Positions 51,636-61,432 of a stretch of 64,000 nt of DNA are shown piece after piece. The stretch comes from Rhizobium phaseoli. GTDB taxonomy: Bacteria; Pseudomonadota; Alphaproteobacteria; Rhizobiales; Rhizobiaceae. Where the stretch lies: the NCBI RefSeq assembly GCF_003985125.1, contig NZ_ML133582.1, forward strand, positions 1 through 64,000, read 5' to 3'. The stretch's first letter is position 1. Each line of letters begins with the position of its first letter. A model generated the notes under the pieces. It had not been told where the DNA came from. It saw only the letters and a list, made by a program, of their open reading frames with translations, and did not search any database. The translations under genes were made by a program, and so were the position numbers.

Positions 51636-52928
51636 CTATTGCACAGTCCATTGCCTGATGTCGTCGCGTTCGCCGATCAGCGCCAGGCCGTGGGCGATCG
51701 ACAGCAGTTCGCCGCCGCTTTCGATCCGGTCGCGGTCGAAACGCTCCGTGAAGATGCGGCGCACGGCCGGCACGAAGGACGTGCCGCCGGTCAGGAACAC
51801 CTTGTCGATCTCGGCAGGCTTCGTATTGGTATTTTCGAGCACTTCGTCGAGCGCGCCTTCGATGCGGGCGAGATCGTCGGCGATCCAGCCTTCGAAATCG
51901 CTGCGCCGGACGCTGCGGTGGCCGCTGCGGCCGAGCGGTGCGAAATCGAAGGGCGCCTCGTCGGCCGCCGAGAGCGCCATCTTCGTCGCCGATACCGCCT
52001 GATAGAGCGGATATCCCTCGTCATGATCGATGAGGTCGATGAAAATCTCCAGCTTTTCCGGTTCCAGGCTGGTGCGCACCAGTTTCTTCAGATCCTCGAA
52101 TTCGCGCGTGGTCTTGAAGATCGACAGCTGGTTCCAGCGGCCGAAGCTGGAATAATAGTTGGACGGCACTTCAAGGATCTTGTCGAAGCTTTTGAAATGG
52201 CTGCCCTTGCCGATCAGCGGCGCGACGATGTTGTCGATCATCCTGTAGTCGAAGTGATCGCCGGCGACGCCGACGCCGGAGTGACCGATCGGCGTTGCCG
52301 TCAGTCTGCCGGCGACGGTCTCGAAGCGGATCAGCGAATAGTCTGTCGTGCCGCCGCCGAAATCGGCAACCAGCACGGTCGCATCCCGCTTCAGGTTCTG
52401 CGCGAAATAGAAAGCGGCGGCGACCGGCTCGTAGACATAGTGGATTTCGGGAAAGCCGAAGCGCGATAGCGCCTCGTTATAACGTTGGGTGGCCAGATCA
52501 GGATCTGGGCTGGCGCCGGCGAAATGTACCGGACGGCCGGTGACGATGCGGCTGACATCGGACGGCCAGCTGTCACCGGCATAGTTGCGCAGGCGCCTGA
52601 TGAAAACCTCCATCAGGTCTTCGAAATTATGCCGCTTGGCGAAGATCAGCGTGCCCTGGAACAGCGCGCTCGCCGCAAAGGTCTTGATCGACTGCAGAAA
52701 GCGGCATTCGCCGGGATTGTCGATGAACTGGCGGATCGCCGCATGACCGGCCTCCACCTTCAGTGCCGAGGCGCCGAGCTGCGCATCCTTCATGAAGGAC
52801 AGCGCCGTGCGCATGCTGTCGGCCGTGCCCGCCGTGCTCGTGAACGCCATCGAGTGCGTCGCCCCGCCATCCGCCGTGGCGAGAACCGTATTGGTCGTGC
52901 CGAAGTCCAAACCCAGCGCCTGAGCCAT
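51636..52928 (-). CDS. Hsp70 family protein, YegD-type
   Basis: The 430-residue protein has the actin-like ATPase fold of Hsp70: phosphate loop 1 LDFGTTNTVLA near the N-terminus, phosphate 2 VADFGGGTTDYSLI (about residue 190), and adenosine motif VFLTGGTSFVPAVRRIF (about residue 370). It lacks the substrate-binding domain and lid of DnaK, as YegD proteins do, so its client is unknown. It precedes the UDG-like gene by 69 bp and may share its transcript. Confidence 0.88.
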   Translation of the reverse strand: MAQALGLDFGTTNTVLATADGGATHSMAFTSTAGTADSMRTALSFMKDAQLGASALKVEAGHAAIRQFIDNPGECRFLQSIKTFAASALFQGTLIFAKRHNFEDLMEVFIRRLRNYAGDSWPSDVSRIVTGRPVHFAGASPDPDLATQRYNEALSRFGFPEIHYVYEPVAAAFYFAQNLKRDATVLVADFGGGTTDYSLIRFETVAGRLTATPIGHSGVGVAGDHFDYRMIDNIVAPLIGKGSHFKSFDKILEVPSNYYSSFGRWNQLSIFKTTREFEDLKKLVRTSLEPEKLEIFIDLIDHDEGYPLYQAVSATKMALSAADEAPFDFAPLGRSGHRSVRRSDFEGWIADDLARIEGALDEVLENTNTKPAEIDKVFLTGGTSFVPAVRRIFTERFDRDRIESGGELLSIAHGLALIGERDDIRQWTVQ

Positions 52929-53068
52929 GCCCGCACCTCTTTCATGCCGATTGTTATTGGAGACGGAGCGTTGCTCCGCAAGGGCGTGTCAACGCCCGGA
53001 TCAAGGAGGGCGGGTGATGCCACAGAGGCGTGACACATTCAAGAGGATCGAAAGCTGATGCGAGCGCC

Positions 53069-53107
53069 GGCGCACTTCTTCTCCTGGCCGGGGAAAAGAA
53101 GTGCGCC
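53069..53107 (-). terminator. Long hairpin after the RND operon
   Basis: A perfect 12-bp stem (GGCGCACTTCTT / AAGAAGTGCGCC) with a 15-nt loop lies 38 bp downstream of the RND permease gene on the minus strand and 141 bp before the Hsp70 gene. It probably terminates or stabilises the efflux transcript. Confidence 0.55.
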
Positions 53108-53144
53108 TCAAGGGCTGAGCGGCGCGGAAGTCAGAGGGCCATCA

Positions 53145-56100
53145 TCATTCGGCAGCCATCGCCCTTGCCTCCTGCAACACCGGTGCCTCGACCTTCTTAT
53201 GGCCCATCAGCCGGCCGAGGAAGTTTCCGAAGCGGTCCATCTCGACGAAGATGACAGGGGTGATGAACAACGTCAGCAGCTGCGAGACGACAAGGCCGCC
53301 GACGACGGCAATGCCGAGCGGCTGGCGCAGCTCCGAGCTTGCGCCGGTGCCGAGCGCGATCGGCAGAGCGCCGAGCAGGGCGCAGAAGGTCGTCATCATG
53401 ATCGGCCGGAAGCGCCGCACGCAGGCCTCGTGGATCGCCGCCGTCGCCTTTTCGCCGGTCGTGCGCATGGTCTCCACCGCCACGTCGATCATCATGATCG
53501 CGTTCTTCTTGACGATGCCGATCAGCATCAGCAGGCCGATGAGCGCGATGATCGACAGATCGAAGCCCATGATCTTCAACGCCAGCAGCGCGCCGAAGGC
53601 CGCCGCCGGCAGGCCGGAGAGAATGGTCAGCGGATGGATGAAGCTTTCATAGAGCACGCCGAGCACGACATAGATGGTCAACACGGCCGCCAGGATCAGA
53701 TAAGGCGTGTTGCCCTGCGACTGCTGGAAGATTTCCGCCGTCCCGCCATAGGATGTGAAGACGTCGGCCGGCAGGCTGATCTCCTTCTTGATCTCATCGA
53801 TCGCCGCCGTCGCGTCGCTGAGCGAGACGCCCTCCGGCAAATTGAAGGACACGGTGGTCGAGACGAGCTGGCCCGTCTGGTTGATGGTAACAGGGCCGGT
53901 GGTACGTTGCACATGCGCGAAGTTCGACAGCGGCACCAGACTGCCATTGGACGAGGCGACACGGATTTCCGCCAGTTTCTGGTCGTCCCAGGGTTTGCTG
54001 GTGTCGTATTCGACGATGACGTCGTAACTGTCGCCGGTCGACTGGATCTCGGCCGCCGTATATCCGCTGAAGGATTCCTGCAGCGTCGTGCGCAGCGTAT
54101 CATTGTCGATCCCGTAGGCGGCCGCCCGCTCGGTGTCGATGACGATATTGGCCTGCAGGGCGTTGTTCTGGGCGTCCGACGTGACGTCGGTGAAAAGCCG
54201 GTCCTTGCGCATCGCCGCTTGGATCTTGCCGGCCCAGAGGTTGGTCTGGTCGGCGCTCAGCGCCTGGATGACCAGCTGATACTGACTGGCGGTCTGGCGG
54301 CCGCCGAAGCGCAGGCTCTGGTTCGGCGTCACGAAGGCCTGCAATCCGGGGATCTTGTTGATCGCCGTGCGCAGCTCGCGCAGCGTCTGGTCAAGCGGCG
54401 GGCGCTCCTTCTTGTCCTTGAGTTCGACGAACATCGAGCCGTTGTTCTGCGGTTTGTTCGGGTTGCCACCGATCGTCGACATCACGTGGTTGACCGCCGG
54501 GTTCGCCTTGACAGCGGCCGCCGCCTGCTGCTGCAGCGCCTCCATGGCGGAATAGGAAATGTCCTGGCGAGCCTGGGTGCTGATTGTCAAGCGGCCAATA
54601 TCCTCCTGCGGGAAGAAGCTCGTCGGCAGCGTCATGAAGAAATAGACCGTCAGCGCCACCGAGCCGAGGAACACGCCGAGGATGGTGACGCGATGGCGCA
54701 GGCACCAGCCGACCGACCGGTCATAGCCGCGCAGTGTCCGCTCGAAACCGGCATCGAAGAGGCGGATCAGGAGCGGCGGGCGGCTGTGATTGTTGGACAG
54801 GCGCGAGCCGAGCATCGGCGTCACGGTCAGCGAGACGATGGCCGACGAGATGATGGCGATCGCCACCACCATGCCGAATTCGTTGAAGACGCGGCCGACG
54901 ACGCCGCCCATCAGCAGGATCGGGATGAAGACAGCGATCAGCGAAACCGACATGGAGATGATGGTGTAGCTGACTTCGCCGGCACCCTTGATCGCCGCCT
55001 CCCGCACCGGCATGCCTTCCTCGACATGGCGCAGGATATTTTCCAGCATGACGATGGCGTCGTCGACGACCAGCCCCACCGCGAGCGTCAGCCCGAGCAG
55101 CGAGATATTGTCGATGCTGTAGCCGAGCACATACATCATGCCGAAGGTCGAAATCAGCGACAGCGGAACGGCAAGCCCCGGAATGATCGTCGCGGTCGCA
55201 TGGCCGGTGAAGAGGTAGATGACCAGGACGACGAGGCCGATCGTCAGGAACAGCGTGAATTTCACGTCGGCGATGGCGGCGCGAATGGGTTTTGCGGCGT
55301 CATTCATGACGACAGTCGTGACTGAAGCCGGGATTTCGGCGTGAAGCTGCGGCAGCTTGGCGTTGATCGCATCGACGACGTCGACCGTGTTGGCATCGGG
55401 TTGCCGCTGAATGGCGAGGATGATGCCGCGCTGCCCATCATACCAGCTGCCGGTATACTGGTTCTCGACGCCATCCTGGACGTCGGCGACATCGCCGAGA
55501 TGGATCGGCGCGCCGTTCGGATTGGCGATCACGAGCGAGCGGAACTGCTCGGCATTGGTGCGTTGCGTATTCGCCGTGATGGTCATGCTCTGCGCATTGT
55601 TCTGCAGCGTGCCCACGGGCTGCTGGCTGTTGGCGGCAGAAAGCGCCTTGTTGACGGTGTCGATGCCGATGCCGCGGGCCAGAAGCTTGTTGGGGTCGAC
55701 CTCGACGCGCACCGCATAGGTCTGTGCGCCGAAGACGCTGACCTGGGCGACACCCGGAAGCGTCGACAGCGACGGCGAGATGATATCTTCGGCGATCTCG
55801 TCGAGCTTGCTGCGCGGCATGGTGTTGCTCTGCACGGAGAGCAGCATGACCGGCGCATCGGCCGGGTTGGTCTTGCGGTAGCTCGGCGGCGTCGTCAGAT
55901 TGTCGGGCAGCTGCCGGGTCGCATGCGAGATCGCCGCCTGCACGTCGGCCGCGGCCGCGTCGATATTGCGATTGAGGTCGAACTGCAGCACGATGCTGGT
56001 GCTGCCGAGCGAGCTTGAGGCGCTGATCTCACTGATGCCGGGAATGGTCTCGAACTGCTTGATCAGCGGCGTGGCGACCGACGTTGCCATCGTCTGCGGC

Positions 56101-56261
56101 GAGGCACCGCTCAGCTGCGCCGAAACGTTGATCGTCGGAAAATCGACCTGGGGCAGGGCCGCGACCGGCACGAGCCGGTAACCGGCAAGGCCGGCCAGAA
56201 TGACGCCGATCGCAAGCAGCGTCGTCGCGACGGGGCGCTGGATACAGAAATTCGGGATCAT
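53145..56261 (-). CDS. Efflux RND transporter permease
   Basis: The 1038-residue inner-membrane pump has 12 transmembrane helices, two large periplasmic loops and the proton-relay Asp pair in GLVVDDAIVMLENI (about residue 405). The length and N-terminus (MIPNFCIQRPVATTLLAIGV) fit the HAE-1/MdtB-like subgroup. It exports drugs or other amphiphiles with the adaptor encoded upstream; the outer-membrane channel must be encoded elsewhere. The start overlaps the adaptor stop (ATGA). Confidence 0.93.
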   Translation of the reverse strand: MIPNFCIQRPVATTLLAIGVILAGLAGYRLVPVAALPQVDFPTINVSAQLSGASPQTMATSVATPLIKQFETIPGISEISASSSLGSTSIVLQFDLNRNIDAAAADVQAAISHATRQLPDNLTTPPSYRKTNPADAPVMLLSVQSNTMPRSKLDEIAEDIISPSLSTLPGVAQVSVFGAQTYAVRVEVDPNKLLARGIGIDTVNKALSAANSQQPVGTLQNNAQSMTITANTQRTNAEQFRSLVIANPNGAPIHLGDVADVQDGVENQYTGSWYDGQRGIILAIQRQPDANTVDVVDAINAKLPQLHAEIPASVTTVVMNDAAKPIRAAIADVKFTLFLTIGLVVLVIYLFTGHATATIIPGLAVPLSLISTFGMMYVLGYSIDNISLLGLTLAVGLVVDDAIVMLENILRHVEEGMPVREAAIKGAGEVSYTIISMSVSLIAVFIPILLMGGVVGRVFNEFGMVVAIAIISSAIVSLTVTPMLGSRLSNNHSRPPLLIRLFDAGFERTLRGYDRSVGWCLRHRVTILGVFLGSVALTVYFFMTLPTSFFPQEDIGRLTISTQARQDISYSAMEALQQQAAAAVKANPAVNHVMSTIGGNPNKPQNNGSMFVELKDKKERPPLDQTLRELRTAINKIPGLQAFVTPNQSLRFGGRQTASQYQLVIQALSADQTNLWAGKIQAAMRKDRLFTDVTSDAQNNALQANIVIDTERAAAYGIDNDTLRTTLQESFSGYTAAEIQSTGDSYDVIVEYDTSKPWDDQKLAEIRVASSNGSLVPLSNFAHVQRTTGPVTINQTGQLVSTTVSFNLPEGVSLSDATAAIDEIKKEISLPADVFTSYGGTAEIFQQSQGNTPYLILAAVLTIYVVLGVLYESFIHPLTILSGLPAAAFGALLALKIMGFDLSIIALIGLLMLIGIVKKNAIMMIDVAVETMRTTGEKATAAIHEACVRRFRPIMMTTFCALLGALPIALGTGASSELRQPLGIAVVGGLVVSQLLTLFITPVIFVEMDRFGNFLGRLMGHKKVEAPVLQEARAMAAE

Positions 56262-57568
56262 TGCTGCGCTCCCACCGTGATCGTCGCGGACTGCTGGGGC
56301 TGCCGAGGCGCGTCGGCGGAAGCGACATCGAGCGCCTTTTCGTCGAACTGTTCGTGGATCGCTTGTTGATCGCTGAGCTGGCCCTGGCCCTCGACGACGA
56401 CATGGTCGCCTTCGGAAAGGCCTGATTCAATCGCGGTGAAGCCGCCATTGGCGCGGGCGACGGTCACCGGCGTCAGCCGCGATTTGCCATCCTTGGCGAC
56501 GAAGGCGAAGAAACCGTCCGGGCCGGGGCTGACGGCAACCGTCGGCACCACCACCTGCTGTTCATCATTGTTGAAATGCACCACGATATTGACCGACTGG
56601 CCGGGCCAGAGGGCGCCAGAGGCGTTCTCGAATTTCGCCTTGGCGAGGATCGTGCCCGAGGCGGTATCGACCGTGTTGTCGTAGAAGCTGATTTCGCCCT
56701 TGCGGACCTGGCCCTTGGTGGAGGCGGGAACCGTGCTGACCTCGACCGGACCGGCAGCCAGGGCTTTCTTCAGCACGCGCAGATATCGTTCCTGCAGGTG
56801 GAATTTCACATAGATCGGATCGTATTTGGCGATGGTGACGATGGCCGCGCCGGCGTTGAGGAAGGCGCCCTTGCTGACGGCGATATCGCCGAGCCGGCCG
56901 TCGAAGGGCGCGCGGATATCGGTATGCTCGAGCAGGATCTGATCGGAGGCAAGTGTCGCCTTGTCCGCATCGACGGTGGCGGCGGCGGTGTCACGCGCGG
57001 CTCTCGCCTGATCGAGGCTCTGCTGGGTGCCGGCTTTCTGGTCGAACAGGTCCTGCGCCCGCACCAGCGCGGTCTCGGCTTCCGAAAGCGTCGCCGTGTC
57101 GCGCACGATCATCGCATTGTCCTTGTCGACGGCGGCCTTGGCCGTCCGGTCATCGAGTTTGGCGATCAGGTCGCCGGCCTTGACGGTCGCCCCGTCCTGC
57201 GCAGCGATGCTGACGATCAGCCCCTGTTCCTGTGCGGCGATGGTGGTATTGTCATCCGCGTCGGCCCAGCCGGACGCCGTCACATCCATCGGCAGCGTCG
57301 TTTTGGCCGCTGCGACGGTCTTGACGACGGTCGGACCGCCGCCGCCGCGCCTGCGGCCGCCGCCCTGACGTTGACTGCCATTTTGCGATGGATCGACCTG
57401 TGCCTGGCCGCCCTCAGCCTGCTGGCCGCTGTCATTGCCGGCCGCCGGCTGTCTGATCAGCTGCGAGAGGTAGGGAATGCGCGAGGCGTAGGGGATCAAA
57501 TTGCCGAATTGCCAGAGACCGACGGCGGCAACGGCGATAATACTGACGGTGATCCAAAATTTCTTCAT
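56258..57568 (-). CDS. RND efflux periplasmic adaptor
   Basis: The 436-residue membrane fusion protein has an N-terminal membrane anchor (about 3-23), a Gly/Gln/Arg-rich linker (about 45-80), a lipoyl-like domain, a coiled-coil hairpin (KAGDLIAKLDDRTAKAAVDK onward), a beta-barrel domain and a membrane-proximal domain. It bridges the RND permease to an outer-membrane channel. The ATG at 57568 gives the normal anchor; the frame is open to 57661 without similarity. Confidence 0.9.
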   Translation of the reverse strand: MKKFWITVSIIAVAAVGLWQFGNLIPYASRIPYLSQLIRQPAAGNDSGQQAEGGQAQVDPSQNGSQRQGGGRRRGGGGPTVVKTVAAAKTTLPMDVTASGWADADDNTTIAAQEQGLIVSIAAQDGATVKAGDLIAKLDDRTAKAAVDKDNAMIVRDTATLSEAETALVRAQDLFDQKAGTQQSLDQARAARDTAAATVDADKATLASDQILLEHTDIRAPFDGRLGDIAVSKGAFLNAGAAIVTIAKYDPIYVKFHLQERYLRVLKKALAAGPVEVSTVPASTKGQVRKGEISFYDNTVDTASGTILAKAKFENASGALWPGQSVNIVVHFNNDEQQVVVPTVAVSPGPDGFFAFVAKDGKSRLTPVTVARANGGFTAIESGLSEGDHVVVEGQGQLSDQQAIHEQFDEKALDVASADAPRQPQQSATITVGAQQ

Positions 57569-57839
57569 GGCGAGACCGGTTGAGCAGGGTTGCGAATTTA
57601 TGCTTGATTGAGCCGCTTTTATTGCGGCGCAAAAAAGACATAATTCCCCGGTCGCGATCACTAAGTGGTTATAACGGCTTAAATTTTTGTAATGAATATT
57701 CCGTAATATTCAAATTATACTAATATAGCCGGGTGCGCTTGACGCGGCTCCGCGGCGGCGTTGCCGGCAAGCCGAAGCCGCTCCCCATGCGGGTCGCTGC
57801 ACACAAGGAATAGCGGAAAAACAGAGAAGGCAGCTCGTC
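57569..57839. promoter_or_regulatory. Divergent promoter of RND operon and APH-fold kinase
   Basis: This 271-bp A+T-rich spacer contains a GAATATTC-CG-TAATATTC repeat pair around 57693-57710 and a hairpin GCCGC / GCGGC at 57612-57628. No regulator gene is adjacent, so the controlling factor is unknown. Confidence 0.4.
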
Positions 57840-58721
57840 ATGACTGAGTTGGACACCAGCGATTTTCGCATACTCATCACAAGCGTGTTTCCCCACCTGA
57901 CGGCCTCCGTCTTCAAGCTGTCTGCAAAAAGCTGGGATTCGATAGCGGTCGATGTCGACGACACGCTGATCTTCAAGTTTCCCCGCCATCTCGGCGCCGA
58001 AAGGGCGCTGGTGAAGGAAGCGGCCTTGCTCGACATCATCAGGCCGTCGCTATCGATGGCGGTTCCCGATATGCGCATTCACGACGGGCCGCCGATCTTC
58101 TCCTGTCACGCCAAGCTCGAGGGCGAACATCTCATTGACCAAGATTACGAGGCGCTCGGGGAGGGCGTACGCCAGCGTCTGGCGGATGATCTCGCGCGGT
58201 TTTACGCCGAGCTGCATGCGCTCGACGCCGACCGCCTGCGCGCGGCCGGCGCAGCGGCGATCCAGCCGTGGCAATCGCCGGCCGTGGTGCGAGCGAAGGC
58301 CTTGCCGCTGCTGCCGGCTGATATCCAGCGCTTTGCCGAGACCGTGGTTTCGGATTTCGAATTCCTGCCGCCGGATCCTTACGGCAATGTCTACGGCTTT
58401 TTCGACGGCCATGGCTGGAACATGGCCTTCGACTTTCGCCACGGCAGGCTCAACGGCATTTACGATTTCGCCGATTCCGGTTTCGGGCCGTTGCATCAGG
58501 AGTTCATCTATTCGAACTTCATCTCGCCCGATCTGACCGCACGCATCGTCGCGGCCTATGAGATCCTGACCGGGCGCCGGCTTGACCGACGGCGCATCGC
58601 GATCATGACCGGCTTCCACAGGCTTTCCGAACTCGCCGAACTTGCCGACGATCCGGCCAATGTCGAACAGATGATCCGCAGCGCGGCGAACTGGGCAGCC
58701 GCCGCAGCCCGCCTCGTCTGA
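57840..58721 (+). CDS. Aminoglycoside phosphotransferase-fold protein
   Basis: The 293-residue protein has the APH/choline-kinase fold: a nucleotide-binding lobe with Lys in LIFKFPRHLG and a catalytic region FFDGHGWNMAFDF in which the usual HGDLHPGN becomes FFDGHGWN. The catalytic Asp and metal-binding Asn are kept and the first His is lost. The second metal Asp is in GIYDFADSGFGP. The substrate is unknown; it may be a small-molecule kinase rather than a resistance enzyme. It is divergent from the RND operon. Confidence 0.82.
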   Translation: MTELDTSDFRILITSVFPHLTASVFKLSAKSWDSIAVDVDDTLIFKFPRHLGAERALVKEAALLDIIRPSLSMAVPDMRIHDGPPIFSCHAKLEGEHLIDQDYEALGEGVRQRLADDLARFYAELHALDADRLRAAGAAAIQPWQSPAVVRAKALPLLPADIQRFAETVVSDFEFLPPDPYGNVYGFFDGHGWNMAFDFRHGRLNGIYDFADSGFGPLHQEFIYSNFISPDLTARIVAAYEILTGRRLDRRRIAIMTGFHRLSELAELADDPANVEQMIRSAANWAAAAARLV

Positions 58722-58730
58722 GAGAATCAA

Positions 58731-59519
58731 TTAGACGGATCGTGCCGCGCCGCCGTCGCAGCGGATGAGCGAGCCGGTGATGTAACTTGCCGGCTGGCTG
58801 CACAGGAAGGCCGCGGTTGCTGCAAACTCCTCCACCCGGCCGTAGCGGCCGACAGGAATGCGCGCCTCCTTGTCGGTTCGGATTTCCTCCACGCTTTTGC
58901 CCGTCCGCTTTGCCGCGGCACCATCGAGATCGTCGAGCCGCGCCGTCAGAATGCTGCCCGGCAGCAGCAGGTTGGTGGTGATGCCGAAATGCGCCACTTC
59001 GGAGGCGAGCGTCTTGCTCCAGCCGGCAAGCGCGGGGCGCAGCGTATTCGACAGCGCCAGGTTGGCGATCGGCTCGATGACGCCCGACGAGGCGACCGTC
59101 AGGATGCGACCCCAGCCCTGCGCCTTCATATCAGGCAGTAGCGCATTGGTGAGCGTGATCACCCGGGCGACCATCGAGAGGAAATAGGTTTCAAGCTTCT
59201 GGGCCGTCATCTCCTCGGTCGTGCCGGGCGTCGGGCCGCCGGTATTGTTGACGAGGATATCGAGGCCGCCGAACTTGTCCTTCACGGCCGTCTTCGCCGT
59301 CTCGACGAAGCCCTCGTCTGCGAGGTCGGCCCAGATCCAGTCTGCCCGGCCGTGGCCCTCGCTGTTGATCGCCTTGCAATTGGCCTCCAGCTGCTCGCCG
59401 CTGCGCCCGCAGAGCAGCACGTTTGCGCCCTCCCGCGCCAGCGCGACGGCGATGCCGAGGCCAAGCCCGCGCGAGGAGGCGAGAACGAGCGCTCTTTTGC
59501 CCTTGATGCCGAGATCCAT
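58731..59519 (-). CDS. SDR family oxidoreductase with altered active site
   Basis: The 262-residue protein has a Rossmann signature (ASSRGLGLGIAV), NNTGG near residue 90 and the SDR serine in VASSGVIEP. At the position of the catalytic YxxxK it reads SNTLR before PALAGWSKTL, so Tyr and Lys are replaced by Ser and Arg. The C-terminal PASYITGSLIRCDGG is typical of FabG-like SDRs. Nucleotide binding is likely; classical reductase activity is doubtful. The ETF-QO gene is divergent. Confidence 0.85.
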   Translation of the reverse strand: MDLGIKGKRALVLASSRGLGLGIAVALAREGANVLLCGRSGEQLEANCKAINSEGHGRADWIWADLADEGFVETAKTAVKDKFGGLDILVNNTGGPTPGTTEEMTAQKLETYFLSMVARVITLTNALLPDMKAQGWGRILTVASSGVIEPIANLALSNTLRPALAGWSKTLASEVAHFGITTNLLLPGSILTARLDDLDGAAAKRTGKSVEEIRTDKEARIPVGRYGRVEEFAATAAFLCSQPASYITGSLIRCDGGAARSV

Positions 59520-59603
59520 GATTTTCTCCGATGACGTTCAGCGATGTATAAGGCGCAGACAACGAAAAAGGAAAGAGAGGGTGCGGCACCGCTTTCGTAA
59601 TTG

Positions 59604-59613
59604 ACGTTAACGT
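59604..59613. promoter_or_regulatory. ACGTTAACGT palindrome, candidate catabolic-regulator operator
   Basis: A perfect 10-bp palindrome (extended TTGACGTTAACGTAAG) is followed by a second AACG-TAAG-CGTT dyad (59609-59620). It lies 85 bp from the SDR start and 150 bp from the ETF-QO start. It resembles operators of MerR-type LiuR regulators of branched-chain amino acid catabolism as I recall them; that assignment is inference. Confidence 0.45.
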
Positions 59614-59762
59614 AAGCGTTATCGTAAATCTCGGATCGGCGGAAAGATCATTGTGCGAATTGGAGATTGGCTGTCGCATCCCGGCTCGACAATGCTTCGC
59701 CGTTTTGACAAGAAAGTCACCCATGGGATGATGGCCGCAGACGGCCAAGCGGAGACGAGTGA

Positions 59763-61427
59763 ATGACCGAGACGACTGAGCTGCCCGAACGCGAGAGCAT
59801 GGAATTCGACGTCGTAATCGTCGGCGCAGGCCCTGCCGGGCTTGCGGCGGCGATCCGGCTGAAGCAGGTCGATCCGGAATTGTCGGTCGTCGTGCTGGAG
59901 AAGGGCTCGGAGGTCGGCGCCCATATTCTCTCGGGCGCCGTCGTCGACCCGATCGGCATCGACCGGCTGCTGCCCGGCTGGCGCGATGAGGCCGATCATC
60001 CGTTCAAGACGGAAGTCACATCCGATCATTTCCTGCTGCTCGGCCCGGCCGGCTCGATCCGCCTGCCGAATGTCATGATGCCGCCCTTGATGAACAATCA
60101 CGGCAATTACATCGTCTCGCTCGGCAATGTCTGTCGCTGGCTGGCGGGCAAGGCGGAAGAGCTCGGCGTCGAAATCTATCCGGGCTTTGCCGCCACCGAA
60201 GTGCTCTACGACGACAAGGGTGCGGTGATCGGTGTCGCCACCGGCGACATGGGCATCGAGAAGAACGGCGAGCCCGGCCCGAACTACACCCGCGGCATGG
60301 AACTGCGCGGCAAATATACGCTGATCGGCGAAGGCGTACGCGGCTCGCTCGCGAAGCAGTTGATCGCCAAGTTCGATCTGCAGAAGGACCGCGAACCGCA
60401 AAAGTTCGGCATCGGCATCAAGGAGCTCTGGCAGGTCAAGCCCGAGCACCACAAGCAGGGCCTGGTGCAGCACTCCTTCGGCTGGCCGCTCGGCATGAAG
60501 ACCGGCGGCGGCTCCTTCCTCTATCACCTCGAAGACAATCTGGTGGCGGTCGGCTTCGTCGTCCACCTGAACTACAAGAACCCCTATCTCTACCCGTTCG
60601 AGGAATTCCAGCGCTTCAAGACGCATCCGGCGATCCGCGGCACCTTCGAAGGCGGCAAGCGGCTCTCCTATGGGGCGCGCGCCATCACCGAGGGCGGTTA
60701 TCAGTCGGTGCCGAAGCTCACCTTCCCCGGCGGCGCGCTGATCGGCTGTTCGGCCGGCCTCGTCAACGTGCCGCGCATCAAGGGCAGCCACAATGCCGTG
60801 CTGTCGGGCATGCTGGCGGCCGAGAAGCTGGCGGCGGCCATCGCAGCCGGCCGCAGCCATGACGAGGTCGTCGAGATCGAGACCGACTGGCGCAAGGGCG
60901 ACATCGGCCGCGATCTCAAGCGTGTCCGTAACGTCAAGCCGCTGTGGTCGAAGTTCGGCACGGCGCTCGGCGTGGCGCTCGGCGGGCTCGACATGTGGAC
61001 CAACACGCTGTTGGGCTTCTCCTTCTTCGGCACGCTTGGCCATGGCAAGACCGATGCGCAGTCGCTGGAGCCGGCATCCCAGCACAAGCCGATCGCCTAT
61101 CCGAAACCGGACGGCGTTTTGACCTTCGACCGCCTGTCCTCGGTGTTCCTGTCGAACACCAATCACGAGGAAGATCAGCCGGTGCATCTGCAGGTCAAGG
61201 ACATGGGCCTGCAGAAGAGCTCCGAGCTCGGCATCTATGCCGGTCCGTCGACGCGCTACTGTCCGGCCGGCGTCTATGAGTGGGTGGAGAAGGACGGCGA
61301 GGACACCTTCGTCATCAACGCCCAGAACTGCGTGCACTGCAAGACCTGCGACATCAAGGATCCCAACCAGAACATCAACTGGGTGCCGCCGCAGGGCGGC
61401 GAGGGGCCGGTCTATCCGAACATGTAG
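59763..61427 (+). CDS. Electron transfer flavoprotein-ubiquinone oxidoreductase
   Basis: The 554-residue ETF-QO passes electrons from acyl-CoA and amino acid dehydrogenases via ETF to ubiquinone. An FAD site (VGAGPAGLAAAIRL, about residue 20) is at the N-terminus and a 4Fe-4S ferredoxin-like segment (YCPAGVYEW, then NCVHCKTCDIKDPNQNINW) at the C-terminus. The length matches the family. It is peripherally bound to the inner membrane. The etfAB genes are not in the window. A palindromic candidate operator lies in the divergent promoter region. Confidence 0.94.
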   Translation: MTETTELPERESMEFDVVIVGAGPAGLAAAIRLKQVDPELSVVVLEKGSEVGAHILSGAVVDPIGIDRLLPGWRDEADHPFKTEVTSDHFLLLGPAGSIRLPNVMMPPLMNNHGNYIVSLGNVCRWLAGKAEELGVEIYPGFAATEVLYDDKGAVIGVATGDMGIEKNGEPGPNYTRGMELRGKYTLIGEGVRGSLAKQLIAKFDLQKDREPQKFGIGIKELWQVKPEHHKQGLVQHSFGWPLGMKTGGGSFLYHLEDNLVAVGFVVHLNYKNPYLYPFEEFQRFKTHPAIRGTFEGGKRLSYGARAITEGGYQSVPKLTFPGGALIGCSAGLVNVPRIKGSHNAVLSGMLAAEKLAAAIAAGRSHDEVVEIETDWRKGDIGRDLKRVRNVKPLWSKFGTALGVALGGLDMWTNTLLGFSFFGTLGHGKTDAQSLEPASQHKPIAYPKPDGVLTFDRLSSVFLSNTNHEEDQPVHLQVKDMGLQKSSELGIYAGPSTRYCPAGVYEWVEKDGEDTFVINAQNCVHCKTCDIKDPNQNINWVPPQGGEGPVYPNM

Positions 61428-61432
61428 ATCGG

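Noticed and set aside
53058..55325. 755-codon plus-strand frame over the RND permease
   Set aside because: Antisense shadow of the permease, low-complexity His/Asp/Arg composition.
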